Shown here: positions 19,638 to 30,967 of the stretch, in pieces
How positions within the stretch are numbered: the first letter of the stretch is position 1
How the letters are laid out: the number at the start of each line of letters is the position of its first letter
From: Pantoea trifolii
Lineage (GTDB): Bacteria > Pseudomonadota > Gammaproteobacteria > Enterobacterales > Enterobacteriaceae
NCBI RefSeq assembly: GCF_024506435.1
Contig: NZ_JANIET010000001.1
Coordinates: 1,488,001-1,552,000 of the forward strand
Direction: 5' to 3'
Length of the DNA: 64,000 bases
Notes under the pieces: generated by a model
Told to the model about the DNA's origin: nothing
Databases searched by the model: none
The model's input: only the letters and a program-made list of their open reading frames with translations
Translations under genes and position numbers: made by a program

Positions 19638-20960
19638 ATGAGCGAATTTTCCCAGACGGTCCCCGAATTGGTGGCATGGGCGCGCAAGAACGATTTTTCG
19701 CTTGCGCTGCCGGTAGAACGTCTGGCCTTTTTGCTGGCCATCGCCACCTTAAACGGTGAACGCATGGACGGCGAGATGAGTGAAGGCGAGCTGATTGACG
19801 CGTTTCGTCACGTTAGCAAAGCATTCGAACAAACCCACGAAACCGTGCAGGTCCGTGCCAATAACGCCATCAATGACATGGTGCGTCAGCGCTTGCTTAA
19901 TCGCTTTACCAGCGAGCTGACGGAAGGCCACGCCATCTATCGTCTGACACCGCTCGCCATCGGCATTACCGACTATTACATCCGTCAGCGCGAGTTCTCC
20001 ACGCTGCGCCTGTCGATGCAGTTGTCGATTGTGGCACAAGAGTTAAAACGTGCCGCAGACGCCGCTGAAGAAGACGGTGACGAATTCCACTGGCATCGCA
20101 ACGTATTTGCACCGCTGAAATATTCGGTGGCGGAAATCTTCGATAGCATCGACATGACGCAGCGCCTGATGGATGAACAGCAGCAAGCGGTGAAAACCGA
20201 TATTGCCGATCTGCTCAACAAAGACTGGCGCGCGGCGATCTCCAGCTGTGAAATGTTGCTGTCGGAAACCTCCGGTACGCTACGTGAACTGCAGGATACG
20301 CTGGAAGCGGCGGGCGATAAGCTGCAGGCCAATTTACTGCGCATTCAGGATGCGACGCTAAGCAGCCCGGATCTGGGCTTTGTCGATAAGCTGGTGTTTG
20401 ACCTGCAAAACAAGCTCGATCGCATCATCAGCTGGGGCCAGCAGGCTATCGATCTGTGGATCGGCTACGACCGCCACGTACACAAGTTTATTCGTACCGC
20501 CATCGACATGGATAAGAACCGCGTGTTTGCGCAGCGTTTACGCCTGTCGGTGCAAAACTATTTCGATCAGCCGTGGGCGCTGACCTACGCCAATGCCGAT
20601 CGTCTTTACGATATGCGTGATGAAGAGATGACGCTGCGTAATGACGAGGTAATGGGCGAGCTGCCGCCGGAAATGGAATACGAAGAGTTTAATGAGATTC
20701 GTGAGCAGCTGGCCGCGATGATCGAAGAGGCGCTGCAAATTTATAAGCAGGAGCAGAAGCCGCTCCATCTTGCCACGGTGATGCGCGACTATCTGTCGCA
20801 GTATCCGCGCGCGCGCCACTTTGATCTGGCGCGTATCGTCATCGATCAAGCGGTGCGACTCGGCGTGGCCGAAGCTGATTTAGCCGGTCTGCCTGCGCAA
20901 TGGCAGGCCATTAATGATTACGGAGCCAAGGTGCAGGCACATGTCATCGACAAATATTGA
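19638..20960 (+). CDS. mukF: Chromosome partition protein MukF (kleisin)
   Basis: MukF is the kleisin that bridges the two MukB heads and binds MukE in the MukBEF condensin. The 440-residue protein equals the E. coli length. It has the N-terminal winged-helix dimerisation domain, a helical middle, an acidic linker ([20 protein letters not shown]) and a C-terminal winged helix that contacts the MukB head. AGAAGGA precedes the ATG. It overlaps mukE by 20 bases. Confidence 0.98.
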   Translation: MSEFSQTVPELVAWARKNDFSLALPVERLAFLLAIATLNGERMDGEMSEGELIDAFRHVSKAFEQTHETVQVRANNAINDMVRQRLLNRFTSELTEGHAIYRLTPLAIGITDYYIRQREFSTLRLSMQLSIVAQELKRAADAAEEDGDEFHWHRNVFAPLKYSVAEIFDSIDMTQRLMDEQQQAVKTDIADLLNKDWRAAISSCEMLLSETSGTLRELQDTLEAAGDKLQANLLRIQDATLSSPDLGFVDKLVFDLQNKLDRIISWGQQAIDLWIGYDRHVHKFIRTAIDMDKNRVFAQRLRLSVQNYFDQPWALTYANADRLYDMRDEEMTLRNDEVMGELPPEMEYEEFNEIREQLAAMIEEALQIYKQEQKPLHLATVMRDYLSQYPRARHFDLARIVIDQAVRLGVAEADLAGLPAQWQAINDYGAKVQAHVIDKY

Positions 20961-21675
20961 ACAAGTGATGCCAGTTAAACTGGCATTGGCTCTGGCAAAC
21001 CCGATTTTCCCGGCGCTCGATAGCCAGTTACGCGCGGGTCGCCACATTGGCATTGAAGAGCTGGATAATCACGCCTTCCTGATGGATTACCAGGAGTATC
21101 TCGAAGAGTTTTACGCGCGTTACAACGTTGAGCTGATCCGCGCGCCGGAAGGCTTCTTCTATTTGCGTCCGCGTTCAACCACCTTGATCCCGCGCTCGGT
21201 GCTGTCCGAGCTGGATATGATGGTGGGCAAAATTCTTTGCTATCTCTATCTCAGCCCGGAACGTCTGGCGAATGAGGGGATTTTTACCCAACAAGAGCTG
21301 TATGACGAACTGCTGTCGCTGGCCGATGAGAGCAAACTGCTCAAGCTGGTCAATCAGCGTTCCACCGGTTCCGATCTTGACCGCGCCAAGCTGCAGGAAA
21401 AAATGCGTGCGTCGCTGAGCCGCCTGCGCCGTCTTGGCATGGTGTGGTTTATGGGCAACGACAGCAGCAAATTCCGCATCACCGAATCGGTGTTCCGCTT
21501 TGGCGCCGACGTGCGCAGCGGTGACGATGCGCGTGAAGCACAGCTGCGCCTGATTCGTGACGGTGAAGCGATGACGCTGGAAAGCGCGCCAGCTGCGGCA
21601 GAAAACGATGAAGCAGATAACGATTTTGACGCTGAAAGCGACGCGAGTGATAACGCGGAGGATGAACAAGCATGA
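20941..21675 (+). CDS. mukE: Chromosome partition protein MukE
   Basis: MukE is the KITE subunit of MukBEF, a dimer of winged-helix domains that binds MukF and DNA. The protein has 244 residues. Its start [15 protein letters not shown] matches E. coli and sits inside the end of mukF. The block [20 protein letters not shown] is nearly identical in relatives. The C-terminal tail (about residues 210-244) is strongly acidic. The stop overlaps the mukB start by 4 bases, so the three subunits are translated in tight coupling. Confidence 0.97.
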   Translation: MSSTNIEQVMPVKLALALANPIFPALDSQLRAGRHIGIEELDNHAFLMDYQEYLEEFYARYNVELIRAPEGFFYLRPRSTTLIPRSVLSELDMMVGKILCYLYLSPERLANEGIFTQQELYDELLSLADESKLLKLVNQRSTGSDLDRAKLQEKMRASLSRLRRLGMVWFMGNDSSKFRITESVFRFGADVRSGDDAREAQLRLIRDGEAMTLESAPAAAENDEADNDFDAESDASDNAEDEQA

Positions 21676-24600
21676 TTGAACGCGGTAAATTTCGTTCGCT
21701 AACGCTGATCAATTGGAACGGCTTCTTTGCCCGTACTTTTGATCTTGATGAACTGGTCACCACGCTTTCGGGCGGTAACGGTGCGGGTAAATCCACCACC
21801 ATGGCCGCCTTTGTGACGGCGATGATCCCTGACTTAACCTTGCTGCACTTCCGTAACACCACCGAAGCGGGTGCAACTTCCGGTTCGCGCGATAAAGGCC
21901 TGCACGGCAAGCTGCGCGCCGGTGTCTGCTATTCGGTGCTGGATGTGGTTAACTCACGCCATCAACGCGTGATTGTTGGCGTACGTCTGCAGCAGGTGGC
22001 GGGACGCGATAAAAAAGTCGATATCAAGCCATTCAGTATTCACGGCTTGCCGAGCGATTCGCAGGCTACCGATATGCTGACCGAAATCCTTAATAACCGT
22101 CAGGCGCGCGTGTTGCCGCTGACGGAAGTAAAGGAGCGCGTGGAAGCGCAGGAAGGCGTGCAGTTCAAACAGTACAACTCGGTCACCGATTATCACGCGG
22201 TACTGTTCGAGCTCGGCGTGGTGCCGCGTCGTCTGCGTAACGCCAGCGATCGCAGCAAGTTCTATCGTCTGATTGAGGCGTCTCTTTACGGCGGTATTTC
22301 TAGCGCCATTACCCGCTCGCTGCGCGATTACCTGCTGCCAGAAAACGGCGGCGTGCGTAAAGCCTTCCAGGATATGGAAGCCGCGCTGCGGGAAAACCGC
22401 ATGACGTTGGAAGCGATTCGCGTCACCCAATCGGATCGCGACCTGTTTAAGCATCTGATCTCGGAAGCCACCAGCTATGTTTCCGCCGACTACATGCGCC
22501 ACGCCAACGAGCGCCGCATTCATCTCGACGGCGCGCTGCAGCTGCGTAATGAGCTGTTTACCAGCCGCAATCAGCTGATTTCCGAGCAGTATCGCCATAT
22601 TGAAATGGCGCGTGAATTGTCGGAGCACAACGGTGCCGAAAGCGATCTGGAAAGCGATTATCAGGGCGCCAGCGATCACCTGAATCTGGTGCAAACCGCC
22701 ATGCGCCAGCAGGAAAAAATCGAGCGTTATGATGCCGATCTGGAAGAGCTGACCTATCGCCTCGAAGAGCAGAATGAAGTTGTAGCTGAAGCGCGTGAAG
22801 TACAGGAAGAGAATGAAGCGCGCGCCGAAGCGGCTGAAGTGGAAGTGGATGAGCTGAAAAGCCAGCTTGCTGACTTCCAGCAGGCGCTCGACGTGCAGCA
22901 AACGCGTGCCATTCAATATCAGCAAGCCTTGCAGGCGCTGGAGAAAGCACGCACGCAGTGTCAGCTGCCCGATTTATCTATCGATAATGCCGCTGAATGG
23001 CAGGAAACCTTCCAGGCGCGTGAAGAAGAAGCCACCGAACGCCTGCTGCGTCTCGAACAGAAGCTGAGCGTCGCCGAAGCGGCGCACAGCCAATTTGAGC
23101 AAGCGTTAGCGTTAGTGACCAGCATTGCCGGTGACGTGGGTCGTCAGGACGCGTGGCAAGTGGGGCGCGAATTACTGCGTGACGCCGGCAATCAACGCCA
23201 TCATGCTGAACAACTCTCCTCGCTGCGTCTGCGCCTCAATGAATTAGAAACACGTCTGCGTGAGCAGCATGATGCCGAGCGTTTGCTGGCGGATTTCTGC
23301 AAACGTCAGGGCCAGCAATACGATGCGGATGCGTTGGATGGCTTGCAGCGTGAACTCGAAGCGCAGATTGAACAGCTGAATAGCAGCGTTGCCGATGCCG
23401 GTGAACGCCGCATGTTGATGCGTCAGGAGCTGGAGCAGCTGCGTGAACGCATCACCGCGCTGACCGCGCGTGCGCCACACTGGCTGGCGGCGCAGGAAAT
23501 TCTGACGCAGCTGAGCGAGCAAACCGGTCAGGAGCTGACCAGCAGCCAGCAGATCACTGAATTTATGCAGCAACTGCTGGAGCGCGAGCGTGAAACCACG
23601 GTTGAACGCGACGAGCTGGCCGCGCGTAAGCGTGAAGTTGAACAGCAGATTGAACGTCTGAGCCAACCAGGCGGCGCGGAAGATGCGCGCCTGACGCAGC
23701 TGGCGGAACGTTTTGGCGGCGTGCTGCTGTCGGAAATTTATGATGACGTTACGCTGGATGACGCGCCGTACTTCTCGGCGTTATACGGTCCATCGCGCCA
23801 CGCCATTGTGGTGCCGGATCTGTCGCTGGTGCGCGACCTGCTCGACGGTTTAGACGAGTGCCCGGAAGATCTCTATCTGATTGAAGGCGATCCGCAAGCC
23901 TTTGACGACAGCGTATTTAGCGTCGAAGAGCTGGAAAAAGCAGTGGTGGTGAAAGTGGCTGAACGTCAGTGGCGCTACTCTCGCTTCCCGAAAGTGCCGT
24001 TGTTTGGACGCGCGGCGCGTGAAAACCAGCTTGAGTTGCTGAATAACGAACGTGAACAGCTGGCTGAGCGTTATGCCACACTGTCGTTTGATGTGCAGAA
24101 AACCCAGCGTCTGCATCAATCCTTCAGCCGCTTCATCGGCAGCCATTTAGCGGTGGCGTTTGATGAAGATCCAGAAGCGCAGATTCGTCAGCTTAACAAC
24201 CGCCGTGGTGAGCTGGAGCGGGCGCTGGCGCAGCATGAAAATGACAATCAGCAGCAGCGTGCGCAGTTTGAACAGGCAAAAGAGGGCGTCAGCCAGCTGA
24301 ACCGCCTGCTGCCGCGCGTGAATCTGCTGCTTGACGACACGCTCGGCGATCGTTGTGAAGAGATCCGCGAGCGCGTGGAAGAAGCGCAGGAAGCCGCGCG
24401 TTTCCTGCATCAGCACGGCAGCAAACTCAGCAAGCTGGAGCCGCTGATTTCTGTACTGCAAAGCGATCCGCAGCAGCACGATCAGCTGCAGCGTGACTAT
24501 CAGCAGGCACAGCAGCAGCAGCGCGATGCGCGTCAGCAGGCCTTTGCCCTGACCGAAGTGGTACAGCGTCGTGCGCACTTCAGCTATGAAAGTTCGGCTG

Positions 24601-26138
24601 GCATGTTGAGCGGCAACAGCGATCTCAATGAACAGCTGCGTCAGCGTCTGGAACAGGCGGAAGGCGAGCGCAGTCGCGCACGCGAACGTCTGCGTGGACA
24701 TCAGGCGCAGCTGACGCAGTATTCGCAGGTGCTGGCATCGCTGAAAAGTTCTTACGATGCCAAACGCGACATGCTGAAAGAGTTGCAGCAAGAGATGCAG
24801 GATATCGGCGTGCATGCCGATGCCAGCGCAGAAGAGCGCGCGCGCATTCGTCGTGACGAGCTGTACAGCGCGTTGAGCCACAACCGTGCGCGTCGCAACC
24901 AGCTGGAAAAACAGATCACCTTCTGTGAAGCCGAAATGGACAGCCTGCAGAAGAAACTGCGCAAGCTGGAACGCGATTATCATCAGATTCGTGAGCAGGT
25001 GGTCAGCGCGAAAGCCGGCTGGTGCACGGTGTTGCGTCTGGTTAAAGAGAATGGCGTTGAGCGTCGTCTGCATCGTCGTGAACTGGCCTATCTCAGCGGC
25101 GATGAGCTGCGTTCGATGTCGGATAAGGCGCTGGGTGCGCTGCGTCTGGCGGTAGCGGATAACGAGCATCTGCGCGATGTGCTGCGCATGTCGGAAGATC
25201 CGAAACGTCCGGAACGCAAGATTCAGTTCTTTATCGCGGTGTACCAGCATCTGCGCGAACGTATTCGTCAGGACATCATTCGTACCGACGATCCCGTTGA
25301 AGCCATTGAGCAGATGGAAATCGAGCTGAATCGTCTGACCGAAGAGCTGACGGCGCGTGAACAGACGCTGGCAATCAGCTCACGCAGCGCGGCGAACATC
25401 ATTCGCAAAACCATTCAGCGCGAGCAGAACCGTATTCGTCAGCTGAACCAGGGCTTGCAGGCGGTGAGCTTTGGTCAGGTGCGCAGCGTGCGCCTCAACG
25501 TGAACGTGCGTGAAGCGCACTCAACGCTGCTGGATACACTGTCGGAAGAGCATGAACAGCATCAGGATCTGTTTACCAGCAACCGCTTAACCTTCTCGGA
25601 AGCGCTGGCGAAACTCTATCAACGCCTGAATCCGCAGATTGATATGGGCCAGCGCACGCCGCAAACCATCGGTGAAGAGCTGCTCGATTACCGCAACTAT
25701 CTTGAGATGGAAGTGGAAGTGAACCGTGGCTCCGACGGCTGGCTGCGTGCAGAAAGTGGCGCGCTTTCGACCGGTGAAGCGATCGGTACCGGGATGTCGA
25801 TTCTGGTGATGGTAGTGCAGAGCTGGGAAGAGGAATCCCGTCGTCTGCGCGGTAAAGACATCTCGCCGTGTCGTCTGCTATTCCTCGATGAAGCGGCACG
25901 TCTGGATGCACGTTCAATCGCCACGCTGTTTGAGCTGTGCGAACGTCTGGAGATGCAGCTGATTATCGCGGCACCAGAGAACATCAGCCCGGAAAAAGGC
26001 ACCACTTACAAACTGGTGCGCAAGATGTTCAATAACACCGAACACGTACATGTGGTCGGTCTGCGCGGCTTCTCGGCGGATCCCGCACCGAGCAAAGATC
26101 AAAGTCCTACGGTCGGTCTTGAATATGAGAATTCATAA
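21672..26138 (+). CDS. mukB: Chromosome partition protein MukB (SMC-like ATPase)
   Basis: MukB is the SMC-type motor of the enterobacterial condensin that compacts and segregates DNA and contacts topoisomerase IV and MatP. The 1488-residue protein (E. coli 1486) has Walker A GGNGAGKS at residues 34-41. Long coiled coils flank a hinge at about residues 670-780 ([20 protein letters not shown]). The C-terminal ATPase half carries the signature [12 protein letters not shown] and Walker [12 protein letters not shown]. Its partner in the terminus domain, matP, is about 34 kb downstream in this window. Confidence 0.98.
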   Translation: MIERGKFRSLTLINWNGFFARTFDLDELVTTLSGGNGAGKSTTMAAFVTAMIPDLTLLHFRNTTEAGATSGSRDKGLHGKLRAGVCYSVLDVVNSRHQRVIVGVRLQQVAGRDKKVDIKPFSIHGLPSDSQATDMLTEILNNRQARVLPLTEVKERVEAQEGVQFKQYNSVTDYHAVLFELGVVPRRLRNASDRSKFYRLIEASLYGGISSAITRSLRDYLLPENGGVRKAFQDMEAALRENRMTLEAIRVTQSDRDLFKHLISEATSYVSADYMRHANERRIHLDGALQLRNELFTSRNQLISEQYRHIEMARELSEHNGAESDLESDYQGASDHLNLVQTAMRQQEKIERYDADLEELTYRLEEQNEVVAEAREVQEENEARAEAAEVEVDELKSQLADFQQALDVQQTRAIQYQQALQALEKARTQCQLPDLSIDNAAEWQETFQAREEEATERLLRLEQKLSVAEAAHSQFEQALALVTSIAGDVGRQDAWQVGRELLRDAGNQRHHAEQLSSLRLRLNELETRLREQHDAERLLADFCKRQGQQYDADALDGLQRELEAQIEQLNSSVADAGERRMLMRQELEQLRERITALTARAPHWLAAQEILTQLSEQTGQELTSSQQITEFMQQLLERERETTVERDELAARKREVEQQIERLSQPGGAEDARLTQLAERFGGVLLSEIYDDVTLDDAPYFSALYGPSRHAIVVPDLSLVRDLLDGLDECPEDLYLIEGDPQAFDDSVFSVEELEKAVVVKVAERQWRYSRFPKVPLFGRAARENQLELLNNEREQLAERYATLSFDVQKTQRLHQSFSRFIGSHLAVAFDEDPEAQIRQLNNRRGELERALAQHENDNQQQRAQFEQAKEGVSQLNRLLPRVNLLLDDTLGDRCEEIRERVEEAQEAARFLHQHGSKLSKLEPLISVLQSDPQQHDQLQRDYQQAQQQQRDARQQAFALTEVVQRRAHFSYESSAGMLSGNSDLNEQLRQRLEQAEGERSRARERLRGHQAQLTQYSQVLASLKSSYDAKRDMLKELQQEMQDIGVHADASAEERARIRRDELYSALSHNRARRNQLEKQITFCEAEMDSLQKKLRKLERDYHQIREQVVSAKAGWCTVLRLVKENGVERRLHRRELAYLSGDELRSMSDKALGALRLAVADNEHLRDVLRMSEDPKRPERKIQFFIAVYQHLRERIRQDIIRTDDPVEAIEQMEIELNRLTEELTAREQTLAISSRSAANIIRKTIQREQNRIRQLNQGLQAVSFGQVRSVRLNVNVREAHSTLLDTLSEEHEQHQDLFTSNRLTFSEALAKLYQRLNPQIDMGQRTPQTIGEELLDYRNYLEMEVEVNRGSDGWLRAESGALSTGEAIGTGMSILVMVVQSWEEESRRLRGKDISPCRLLFLDEAARLDARSIATLFELCERLEMQLIIAAPENISPEKGTTYKLVRKMFNNTEHVHVVGLRGFSADPAPSKDQSPTVGLEYENS

Positions 26139-26181
26139 CGCTTAATCTGGTTAAAAAACAGCACTACGTTTAATCTGTATG

Positions 26182-26215
26182 CGGCATCTGCACTTAGAGG
26201 CAGATGCCGTTTTTT
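26182..26215 (+). terminator. Intrinsic terminator of the muk operon
   Basis: CGGCATCTGC (26182-26191) pairs perfectly with GCAGATGCCG (26200-26209) over an 8-base loop and is followed by six T residues. It lies 43 bases after the mukB stop. Confidence 0.95.
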
Positions 26216-26294
26216 ATTCGTATACTCAACATTAAGAGTATGGCTGTACATGGCGATCACAGGGCGCTATGTCATTGGTGAGAAGGGGGCAGGG

Positions 26295-28124
26295 ATGTTG
26301 CTAAACAAAAAGCGCAAAATGAGTCGTGCTGCAGTAGCACTCGGTTTGTCAATGGTATTATCGCCGCTGGCTGTCAGCCATGCGGCCATCACCTCCACGC
26401 TACCCAACTCGACGCATCACAGCTCGATGTCGGTTTCTGCCAGTCAGCAACAGATTCAGCAGGCGTTTAGCGCCACTGAACAACCCTTCTATCTACCAGG
26501 CTTGGCCGGTATTTATGCGTCGCGCGACATGGCACCGCTATGGCAGGACCCGCAAGCGGTGCAGGCCTTCCAGCAGCAGCTTGCGGAAGTGGCTCTCTCA
26601 GGCGTGCAGCCGCAGTTCACCCGCTGGGTGGAGCGGCTGACCAATCCGAACATTAAAGGTCTGGCGCGCGATATCGTGCTCAGTGATGCGATGCTCGGCT
26701 ATCTGCAATTTGTTGCCAATGTCCCGACACAAGGCGAAAACTGGCTTTACAGCAACGTGCCGTACAAGCTGACCATGCCATCGCTGGCGGCCATCAATCA
26801 GTGGCAGAATGCGGTGAATGGCGGTGGCAGCCGTACTTTCGTGGTGTCACTGCAGCCGCAGCATCCGCAATATGCACCGATGCACAATGCCTTGAAAACG
26901 CTGCTAAACGATCATCATCCGTGGCCACAGCTGCGTGATACCGCTACGCTGCGCCCAGGACAAATCAGCAATGATGTGCCGGCACTGCGTGAGATTCTGC
27001 AACGCACCGGCATGTTGACCACCAGCCACAGCACTACGCCAACGCCAGCGGAAGATGCGGTACCAACAGCGCCGGTTCCGGTGAGTCAGAGCAATCAGCC
27101 GGTGGCGGTGAGCCCATCTGCGGCAAACTTTGATGATATTGATGCGGCTCCGGCACTCGCTGCTACGCCTGAAGTGGCCAATAATGTGGCTACCAACCCA
27201 ACGGCAACCGGTCCCAACGTCTATGACGCTGGGCTGGTGGAGGGCGTCAAACGCTTCCAGCACTGGCAAGGCTTGGCCGATGACGGCGCGATTGGTCCGC
27301 GCACCCGTGAATGGCTGAATGTGCCGCCGCAGATGCGCGCCTCGCTGCTGGCGCTTAATATTCAGCGTCTGCGTCTGCTGCCGGATGATATGCATAACGG
27401 CATCATGGTAAACATTCCCAACTATTCGCTGACCTACTACAACAATGGCGCCACCATATTGTCGTCACGCGTGATTGTGGGTCGTCCCGACCGCAAAACG
27501 CCGTTGATGCGCAGCGCGCTAAATAATGTGGTGCTGAATCCACCGTGGAATGTGCCAACCACGCTGGTGCGCCAGGATATTGTGCCGAAGGTGAAGCAGG
27601 ATCCGAGCTATCTGTATAAGCACGGTTATACGCTGCTCTCGGGCTGGAGTGCGGATGCGGAAGTGATCGATCCTTCAATGATTGACTGGCATATGGTGTC
27701 GGCGGCGAGCTTCCCGTATCGCATTCGTCAGGCGCCAGGCGCGACTAACTCACTGGGTCGCTACAAATTCAATATGCCGAGTTCGGATGCGATCTATCTG
27801 CACGATACGCCAAACCATACTCTGTTCCAGCGCGATATTCGTGCGCTCAGTTCGGGTTGTGTGCGCGTCAATAAAGCCTCTGAATTGGCCGATCTGCTAC
27901 TGCAGGATGTGGGCTGGAATGATGGACGTATTTCGGACACGTTGAAAGAGGGGAATACCCGTTATGTGCCGATTCGCCATCGTATCCCAGTGAACCTTTA
28001 CTACCTCACCGCCTGGGTTGCAGATGATGGGCTCCCGCAATATCGTACAGATATTTACAATTATGATAACCCTGCGCGTTCCGGCAGTCAGGTGCTGTAT
28101 AAAGCCGGTCAATTGTTACTCTAG
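26295..28124 (+). CDS. ldtD: L,D-transpeptidase LdtD (YcbB)
   Basis: LdtD makes 3-3 cross-links between meso-DAP residues in periplasmic peptidoglycan, especially under envelope stress. The 609-residue protein has a signal peptide (about residues 1-30). A peptidoglycan-binding domain contains [20 protein letters not shown], and the YkuD catalytic domain has the active-site Cys522 in SSGCVRVN. A Pro/Thr/Ala-rich stretch of about 60 residues (roughly 240-310) precedes the binding domain. I chose the ATG at 26295, with GGGGCAGGG upstream; the in-frame ATG at 26250 would add residues before the signal peptide. It stands next to mepK, whose product cuts 3-3 links. Confidence 0.95.
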   Translation: MLLNKKRKMSRAAVALGLSMVLSPLAVSHAAITSTLPNSTHHSSMSVSASQQQIQQAFSATEQPFYLPGLAGIYASRDMAPLWQDPQAVQAFQQQLAEVALSGVQPQFTRWVERLTNPNIKGLARDIVLSDAMLGYLQFVANVPTQGENWLYSNVPYKLTMPSLAAINQWQNAVNGGGSRTFVVSLQPQHPQYAPMHNALKTLLNDHHPWPQLRDTATLRPGQISNDVPALREILQRTGMLTTSHSTTPTPAEDAVPTAPVPVSQSNQPVAVSPSAANFDDIDAAPALAATPEVANNVATNPTATGPNVYDAGLVEGVKRFQHWQGLADDGAIGPRTREWLNVPPQMRASLLALNIQRLRLLPDDMHNGIMVNIPNYSLTYYNNGATILSSRVIVGRPDRKTPLMRSALNNVVLNPPWNVPTTLVRQDIVPKVKQDPSYLYKHGYTLLSGWSADAEVIDPSMIDWHMVSAASFPYRIRQAPGATNSLGRYKFNMPSSDAIYLHDTPNHTLFQRDIRALSSGCVRVNKASELADLLLQDVGWNDGRISDTLKEGNTRYVPIRHRIPVNLYYLTAWVADDGLPQYRTDIYNYDNPARSGSQVLYKAGQLLL

Positions 28125-28160
28125 TACTTGATTTAGCTGTTTTCTCTTCACATGAATTTA

Positions 28161-28203
28161 ACCAAGACCAGTCTCGAAAATTTGATTTTGAGCTGGTTTT
28201 GGT
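28161..28203 (+). other. Inverted repeat between ldtD and mepK
   Basis: ACCAAGACCAG (28161-28171) can pair with CTGGTTTTGGT (28193-28203) including one G-U pair, with a 21-base loop. There is no clear U-run after it, so it may be a weak terminator or an RNA-stabilising hairpin for ldtD. Confidence 0.45.
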
Positions 28204-28311
28204 CTTCTGCAACATATTCTGGGTTGACTGAGTCTTAGGCGGACGTTAATGTTCGGCCTTGTGTATTTTTCGCACATATTTTATCCGCTTTAGACTAGGT
28301 AACCTCGCTTC

Positions 28312-28863
28312 ATGGCTAACATTGATTCTCAACGTCGTCGATTACTCTTGATTGGAGGCGCAGCTGCAGGATTATCACTGCTTCCTGGCTCCGCTCTGGC
28401 TTCGCTTTCCACCGCCCGCCCTCGAGTATTGACACTTAGTAACCTTCACACCGGTGAAACCCTTAAAACGGAGTTTTTTAACGGTAAGCGTTATGACAAG
28501 GATGAGTTAGCCCGCTTAAATCACTTTTTCCGTGATTACCGCGCCAATCAGGTGAAGAACATCGATCCCCATCTTTTTGATCAGCTTTACCGCCTGCAAA
28601 CGTTGCTGGATACGCGTAAGCCGGTGCAGTTGATTTCGGGTTACCGCACGTTAGCGACTAATACCATGCTGCGTGAATCGGGTCCGGGCGTGGCGAAAAA
28701 AAGCTATCACACCAAAGGACAAGCGATGGATTTCCACATTGAGGGAATTTCATTGAGCAATGTTCGCAAAGCGGCGTTATCTATGCGCGCCGGTGGTGTA
28801 GGATATTACCCGCGCAGCAACTTCGTACACATAGATACCGGGCCTGCAAGGCACTGGTCCTGA
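28312..28863 (+). CDS. mepK: Murein endopeptidase MepK (YcbK)
   Basis: MepK is a zinc endopeptidase of the DUF882/M15-like family that in E. coli cleaves 3-3 and, less well, 4-3 cross-links. The 183-residue protein begins with a Tat-type signal: the twin-arginine region SQRRRLLLIGG, a hydrophobic stretch and an ALA cleavage site near residue 30. The zinc and catalytic residues are visible as His133 in SYHTKGQAMDF, Asp140, and His173 in FVHIDTG. It follows ldtD by 187 bases on the same strand, placing a maker and a cutter of 3-3 links side by side. Confidence 0.93.
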   Translation: MANIDSQRRRLLLIGGAAAGLSLLPGSALASLSTARPRVLTLSNLHTGETLKTEFFNGKRYDKDELARLNHFFRDYRANQVKNIDPHLFDQLYRLQTLLDTRKPVQLISGYRTLATNTMLRESGPGVAKKSYHTKGQAMDFHIEGISLSNVRKAALSMRAGGVGYYPRSNFVHIDTGPARHWS

Positions 28864-28899
28864 TACCGGCAGCGCTGCGTGTGTCGGTCATGGAGCGCT

Positions 28900-29532
28900 A
28901 TGAATTACCAAATTATTCCGGTTACGGCTTTTTCCCAGAACTGTTCAGTTATTTGGGATGACGAAACCCAACAAGCCGCATTGGTCGATCCCGGCGGCGA
29001 TGCGGAAACCATCAAAGCCGTGCTGGCAGAACGTGGTTTAGTGCCGTCGCAAATCCTTCTCACACATGGACATCTCGATCACGTCGGTGCCGCTGCGGAA
29101 CTTGCGGCACATTATCAGGTGCCCATTGTCGGTCCGCATCCGCTCGATGCTTTCTGGTTAGATAATCTGCCTACACAGAGCCGTATGTTTGGATTACCCG
29201 AATGCGCGCCGCTGACGCCCGAGCGCTGGCTGGAAGAGGGCGAAACGGTGCAGGTTGGTAATGTCGTGCTGGAAGTACTGCTTTGTCCGGGCCATACGCC
29301 GGGACACATCGTGTTCTTTGATCGTGCAGGACGTCTGCTGATCTCAGGGGATGTGATTTTCAACGGTGGCGTGGGACGAACCGATTTCCCACAAGGCAGC
29401 CATAGCGACCTAATCGATGCGATTAAAACCAAGCTGCTGCCGCTGGGCGATGATGTGACTTTTGTGCCGGGTCACGGGCCTATCTCAACGCTAGGCCGCG
29501 AACGCCTCAGCAATCCGTTCCTGCAAGAATAA
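28900..29532 (+). CDS. gloC: Hydroxyacylglutathione hydrolase GloC (YcbL)
   Basis: GloC is a type II glyoxalase of the metallo-beta-lactamase fold that hydrolyses S-D-lactoylglutathione. The 210-residue protein has the metal motif [20 protein letters not shown], the ISGDVIF aspartate and VPGHGP. The ATG at 28900 follows GGAG and gives the family start [11 protein letters not shown]; a start 21 bases upstream has no such support. It lies 36 bases after mepK and converges with aspC on a shared hairpin. Confidence 0.95.
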   Translation: MNYQIIPVTAFSQNCSVIWDDETQQAALVDPGGDAETIKAVLAERGLVPSQILLTHGHLDHVGAAAELAAHYQVPIVGPHPLDAFWLDNLPTQSRMFGLPECAPLTPERWLEEGETVQVGNVVLEVLLCPGHTPGHIVFFDRAGRLLISGDVIFNGGVGRTDFPQGSHSDLIDAIKTKLLPLGDDVTFVPGHGPISTLGRERLSNPFLQE

Positions 29533-29557
29533 AAAAATGGGCCATTTAGGCCCATTT
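29531..29557 (-). terminator. Hairpin shared by aspC and gloC
   Basis: AAATGGGCC (29535-29543) pairs with GGCCCATTT (29549-29557) over a 5-base loop. The A-run at 29531-29537 makes a good U-run for leftward transcription from aspC, while rightward termination of gloC would have only a short U-run. It begins at the gloC stop codon. Confidence 0.85.
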
Positions 29558-29577
29558 GTCGTTATTCGCCGCCTGAT

Positions 29578-30768
29578 TTATAACACCGCGACAATCGCTT
29601 CACACAGCGCCGACATGTTGTCAGGCGTCATGCCTGCCACGTTAACGCGACCAGAGTTCACAGCATACACACCAAACTCTTCACGCAGACGTACCACCTG
29701 ATCTTTGGTCAGGCCGCTGAACGAGAACATACCGTTCTGCTTGATGATGAAGCTAAAGTCTTGATTAGCACCTTTCTCCGCCAACGTGTTCACAAATAGC
29801 TGACGCATGCGCTGGATGCGCTGACGCATATCGGTCAGCTCCTGAATCCAGATGGTACGCAGCGCGTCGTTGCTCAGAATAGTGGCTACCACCGCCGCAC
29901 CGTGTGACGGCGGATTAGAGTAGTTGGCGCGAATGGTATATTTCACCTGGCTAAACGCGGTTTTGGCCACGTCGCTGCTCGCAGCGACCAGCGTTAATGC
30001 ACCAACACGCTCGTTATATAAACCGAAGTTCTTCGAGTAAGAGCTGGCAACGATCAGTTCCTGATGTGAAGCGGCGAAAATACGCAGCCCTTCCGCATCT
30101 TCGTCCAGACCACGAGCAAAGCCCTGATAGGCGAAATCAAACAGCGGCAGCCAGCCTTTCTCTTGCGATAGCTGCGCTAACTGCTGCCATTGCTCTGCAG
30201 AAGGATCAACGCCGGTTGGGTTGTGGCAGCAGCCGTGGAACAGGACTACATCGCCCGCTTTGGCTTCCTGCAGTGATGCCACCATAGCGTCGAAATCCAG
30301 GCTGTGGCTTGCTGCATCGTAGTAATCGTAATCACACACTTCAAGGCCAGCGGCGTTGAACACATTGTTATGGTTCGGCCAGCTTGGGTTGCTCACCCAA
30401 ACACGCTTCACGCTGGTCTGGTTTGCCAGAAAATCTGCCGCAACGCGCAGGGCACCGGTGCCGCCTGGCGTTTGTGCGGTGCAGGCGCGACCGGCTGAAA
30501 TCAGTGCGCTCTCTTTGCCGAACAGTAACTCCTGCGTGCAACGTGCGAAATCCGCCAGACCATCAATGCTCAGGTAGTTCTTGGTGGTTTCATTTTCCAG
30601 CAAATACTGCTCAGCTTTTTTAACACTGGTGAGGACCGGCGTTTTACCGGTTTCATCTTTATAAACACCAATGCCAAGATTGATTTTATTCGTGCGGTCA
30701 TCGGCACGAAAAAGGTCAGCCAGTCCCAGAATAGGATCGGCGGGTGCGGCAGAGATCGATTCAAACAT
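29578..30768 (-). CDS. aspC: Aspartate aminotransferase
   Basis: AspC interconverts aspartate and 2-oxoglutarate with oxaloacetate and glutamate, and also makes tyrosine and phenylalanine from their keto acids. The 396-residue protein has the E. coli length. It has the PLP lysine in [15 protein letters not shown] (about residue 246), the cofactor-binding [11 protein letters not shown] and the substrate arginine in SGRVNVAGM. It lies downstream of ompF on the same strand, separated by a terminator, so it probably has its own promoter in the 145-base gap before ATG 30768. Confidence 0.98.
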   Translation of the reverse strand: MFESISAAPADPILGLADLFRADDRTNKINLGIGVYKDETGKTPVLTSVKKAEQYLLENETTKNYLSIDGLADFARCTQELLFGKESALISAGRACTAQTPGGTGALRVAADFLANQTSVKRVWVSNPSWPNHNNVFNAAGLEVCDYDYYDAASHSLDFDAMVASLQEAKAGDVVLFHGCCHNPTGVDPSAEQWQQLAQLSQEKGWLPLFDFAYQGFARGLDEDAEGLRIFAASHQELIVASSYSKNFGLYNERVGALTLVAASSDVAKTAFSQVKYTIRANYSNPPSHGAAVVATILSNDALRTIWIQELTDMRQRIQRMRQLFVNTLAEKGANQDFSFIIKQNGMFSFSGLTKDQVVRLREEFGVYAVNSGRVNVAGMTPDNMSALCEAIVAVL

Positions 30769-30913
30769 GAGTCAGTTCCGTTTGGGTGAACTTTAGCGAA
30801 ATGAGCTATCAGGTTAACGTCAGTCGGCACGCTTGCCAACCGCTGATATAAAAAAGAAATATGTCGGCAGGATAAAGTAGAAAAGCTAATTGCGAAGCCG
30901 ATCACTGAAATGC

Positions 30914-30939
30914 AAAACGGAGCCCGAAGGCTCCGTTTT
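30914..30939 (-). terminator. Intrinsic terminator of ompF
   Basis: AAAACGGAGCC (30914-30924) pairs with GGCTCCGTTTT (30929-30939) around a 4-base loop, giving a strong GC stem. Read leftwards it ends in four U residues, 29 bases after the ompF stop. Confidence 0.9.
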
Positions 30940-30967
30940 TAGGTATTACGCAAATCTAATCGGGTGA

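Noticed and set aside
22558..25250. Long minus-strand open frames opposite mukB (up to about 367 codons)
   Set aside because: They have no recognisable motif and amino-acid composition typical of antisense shadows of a GC-rich, leucine- and glutamine-rich coiled-coil gene.
28125..28311. Small gene between ldtD and mepK
   Set aside because: Only short frames without ribosome-binding sites; the visible structure is an inverted repeat.
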